In this document: positions 25,054-26,728 of the stretch, in pieces
Numbering within the stretch: the stretch's first letter is position 1
Layout of the letters: each line of letters starts with the position of its first letter
DNA from: CAZPRY01 sp964589175
GTDB lineage: Bacteria > Fidelibacterota > UBA2242
Length of the DNA stretch: 26,728 nucleotides
Assembly: GCA_964589175.1 (NCBI GenBank)
Contig: CAZPRY010000050.1
Coordinates: 1 to 26,728 of the forward strand
Direction: 5' to 3'
Made by a program: the position numbers and the translations under genes
The notes under the pieces: model-generated
What the model saw: only the letters and a program-made list of their open reading frames with translations
Databases searched by the model: none
Told to the model about the DNA's origin: nothing

Positions 25054-25996
25054 TCCGAAATTGAGAATAAGACCCCTATTTCAACGGGCCGCAGCCACAC
25101 GCTTGTATAGAATCACCCCAATAGTGAATCGGTCGCTGCCAGTAATCCTTGTGCTATTGCTCAACCTCAATGCTTACGGCTTTGCTTCGCCTCGCAAAGA
25201 ATTCGGACCGGTACACGCTCCCCAGATTACCGAGGCTTCCGGCCTGGCTGCCAGCCGCATCAACGACGGCATTCTCTGGACCCACAACGATAGCGGCGAT
25301 CGAAACCGCATCTTTGCCATCGATAAGACCGGCACATTGCGGGCTGTATTTTATCTAGCTGGTATCCGTAACCGGGATTGGGAAGATATCGCCGTCGGTC
25401 CGGGGCCAATCGAGGGCCGGAGTTACCTCTATATCGGCGACATAGGCGACAACCGGGCCCGCTATGAATGGAAGCACATCTACCGCGTCCCCGAACCTGT
25501 AATCGATGAACAAAAGGTTCCGTCAGAAGCTTCCTTGACCGGCATCAAAACAATCACTTTCCGATACCCGGACGGCAACCGCGATGCCGAGACGCTTATG
25601 GTTGACCCTTTGACCGGAGATATCTTCATCGTCTCCAAGCGGGAAATGCTGGTGCACGTCTATCGACTGCCTTTCCCGCAATCCACCGACACAGCCTTGA
25701 TGGCGCAAAAAGTCGGCAAACTCGATATTCCGCTGGCGACCGGCGGCGACATCTCTCCGAACGGGAAGCATATCGTCATCCGTAATTACGAAGATCTTTA
25801 TTACTGGCGTCGCAAACCCGGGAAAACAGTCGCCCAAACTTTGAAAAAGAAACCGCTGATACTGCGTTATAAGAAGGAACCAATGGGCGAAGCGGTCGCC
25901 TGGGACAGCGAATCCCGGGGATATTTCACGATCAGCGAAGGCGAGCATCCCCGCCTTTACTACTATCTGCTACGCCGCAAATCGGATCAGAAATGA
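25034..25996 (+). CDS. Secreted beta-propeller-like protein, unknown function
   Basis: 320 residues from the ATG at 25034. This start has no ribosome-binding site and puts 30 basic residues before the hydrophobic segment; a GTG at 25124 gives a normal signal peptide (NRSLPVILVLLLNLNAYGFA), so the true start may be there. The mature part has recurring beta-strand units with Asp/Gly turns: EASGLAASR, ILWTHNDSGDRNRIFAID, NRDWEDIAVGP, YLYIGDIGDN, DAETLMVDPLTGDIFIVSK, and DISPNGKHIVIRNYEDLYYW. This is the pattern of exported propeller proteins found in many FCB and planctomycete-type genomes, often near esterases; no catalytic motif is plain. The hydrolase fragment upstream suggests a once larger cluster. 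Confidence 0.8.
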   Translation: MPVKSDDPKLRIRPLFQRAAATRLYRITPIVNRSLPVILVLLLNLNAYGFASPRKEFGPVHAPQITEASGLAASRINDGILWTHNDSGDRNRIFAIDKTGTLRAVFYLAGIRNRDWEDIAVGPGPIEGRSYLYIGDIGDNRARYEWKHIYRVPEPVIDEQKVPSEASLTGIKTITFRYPDGNRDAETLMVDPLTGDIFIVSKREMLVHVYRLPFPQSTDTALMAQKVGKLDIPLATGGDISPNGKHIVIRNYEDLYYWRRKPGKTVAQTLKKKPLILRYKKEPMGEAVAWDSESRGYFTISEGEHPRLYYYLLRRKSDQK

Positions 25997-26061
25997 GTGA
26001 TATGCAGAAGCTGCTGATCCGCATCAACCTCTCCATTCTGCTACAGGTTTTTCGTAAATAA
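25993..26061 (+). other. 22-codon ATGA-coupled small frame
   Basis: ATG at 25993 overlaps the stop of the propeller-like gene as ATGA and runs to TAA at 26059-26061, reading MSDMQKLLIRINLSILLQVF then Arg-Lys. It may be a coupled micropeptide or the stub of a deleted downstream gene. No other support. Confidence 0.3.
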
Positions 26062-26177
26062 CGTGAGTTCGATATAAGAGAAGTATGAGTATCGCCACAG
26101 AGGCTCGGAGAATCACAGAGAATATTTCTGTACATTGTACAAAAGATGATAGCCTTTCCCGTCGATAATGGCAGCAT

Positions 26178-26295
26178 AATAAAATTGACCGCCCGGAAAT
26201 CAGAGGTCCTGAACAGGCTGACGGATTGTATGTCTGAACGTAGTGAGTTTACAATCCATCCCGTGAAGGAACAACGATTTCAGGTCAATTTTATT
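26178..26295. repeat. Nested inverted repeat, 118 bases, MITE- or REP-like
   Basis: Outer arms AATAAAATTGACC (26178-26190) and GGTCAATTTTATT (26283-26295) are perfect 13-base inverted copies; GAAATC and GATTTC continue the match just inside with a small offset. An inner stem GGATTGTA (26223-26230) pairs with TACAATCC (26250-26257) around a 19-base loop. The whole could fold into one long hairpin. No transposase and no target-site duplication could be fixed by eye. Confidence 0.6.
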
Positions 26296-26658
26296 CAGCC
26301 GGGGAGTTTTTGGTCCTTTTTGCGCTTCAAAAAGGACATTATAGCAATTCGCAGAATAAATGTCCTATTACTCTGTTGTTGAGGACTATGCGCAATCCAA
26401 TCGGTAAAAGTCTGCTTCTATCATGAATTGTATAAATATCCTCTTTTAGCATTTTCTTCCGCCCGTTAGTTTTTTTTGGCTCACTTTTCCGAAGGGCGGC
26501 ATGTGTCCATCGGCGGAAGCAGACGGCGAAGCAGCGCAGCGATAAGAAAAATTTTGCGCGAATCATAAATATTCCGGGATTCCGGGATGTTCAATTCTCA
26601 TTTCATATTCGGATCGTCGATAATCATCAGCGCTTATAAATTTTTCCGCAAGCAATGA

Positions 26659-26697
26659 GCCTGCCCGACTGATATCGGTCAGGCGGGCCGACCCGCC
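26659..26697. repeat. Competing GC-rich hairpins
   Basis: GCCTGCCCGAC at 26659-26669 pairs with GTCAGGCGGGC at 26678-26688 (one wobble, one mismatch, GATATC region in the loop). The right arm also pairs perfectly with the next six bases: GGCGGG (26682-26687) with CCCGCC (26692-26697). The two folds exclude each other. Confidence 0.5.
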
Positions 26698-26728
26698 GAG
26701 GGACGCCAGCCGCGGACTTTTTGCTTCT

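Larger units (their letters stand above)
26062..26728. other. Gene-free right end with several inverted repeats
   Basis: No convincing gene is found. Two frames (26146-26382 plus, 26339-26566 minus) lack ribosome-binding sites and domains. The stretch holds the palindrome TGTAC-ATT-GTACA (26129-26141), a nested inverted repeat (26178-26295), CTTCCGCC/GGCGGAAG (26456-26463 and 26513-26520), and competing GC-rich hairpins (26659-26697). Purine-rich CACAGAG motifs at 26097-26120 resemble a common intergenic sequence of many genomes. Confidence 0.6.

Noticed and set aside
26090..26125. CACAGAG-type purine-rich motifs as a CRISPR or direct-repeat array
   Set aside because: Units are short, irregular and without spacers. 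Similar text is common in gaps of many genomes. No CRISPR array, rRNA or tRNA was found in the window.
26146..26566. Two frames of 75-78 codons on opposite strands
   Set aside because: They run through inverted repeats and give low-complexity translations typical of repeats; neither has a ribosome-binding site.

Overview
The window looks like chromosomal DNA of a Gram-negative bacterium. Evidence for an outer membrane is two predicted outer-membrane barrel proteins, two lipoproteins and a large secreted protein. The secreted protein ends in the NYPNPFNP-type C-terminal sorting/FlgD-like domain common in the Fibrobacterota-Chlorobiota-Bacteroidota (FCB) group and neighbouring candidate phyla such as KSB1, Calditrichota or Marinimicrobia. 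The dual receiver plus PEP-synthase-like protein and the DUF5916-type barrel fit the same placement. I infer FCB-like but cannot name a genus. Most genes are of moderate to high GC and end in a mixture of TAA, TAG and TGA, so the code is standard.

Layout. 1-1340: 3' part of a sigma-54-dependent response regulator. 1355-3000: a cupin/RmlC-type epimerase, an isochorismatase-type hydrolase and an unlisted 47-residue membrane peptide. 3148-6138: a large protein with two receiver-like domains joined to a pyruvate-phosphate-dikinase-type ATP-binding domain. It converges on an NADP-type glutamate dehydrogenase across a shared bidirectional terminator. 7828-9136: a PspC-domain membrane protein and a class I glutamine amidotransferase, both leftward. 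9307-14026: a giant secreted C39-type peptidase with propeller, golvesin-like, PKD and sorting domains, then a TauE/SafE exporter 13 bases later. 14213-16941: a DUF5916 outer-membrane protein with a strong terminator.

17212-18596 is an AT-rich islet (about 25-30% GC in lines counted by hand) with two leftward genes, a lipoprotein and a DUF5655-family protein with a PD-(D/E)XK-like nuclease core. It looks horizontally acquired. 18986-20098 is D-alanine-D-alanine ligase. 20251-21507 is an outer-membrane protein gene interrupted by an in-frame TGA just before its last beta strand. 21672-24268 holds a periplasmic TPR protein, a lipoprotein acetolactate decarboxylase and a small membrane protein.

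24265-25053 looks like decaying DNA: a 29-codon ATGA-coupled stub, a membrane-protein frame without a normal start codon, and the C-terminal end of an SGNH/GDSL hydrolase, all in one frame separated by stops. A secreted propeller-like protein follows. The last 670 bases hold no convincing gene but several nested or competing inverted repeats.

No single operon stands out as a complete new system. The best leads are the dual-receiver ATP-grasp protein that lacks its usual phosphotransfer and PEP domains, the in-frame TGA, the multidomain peptidase, and the AT-rich nuclease islet.
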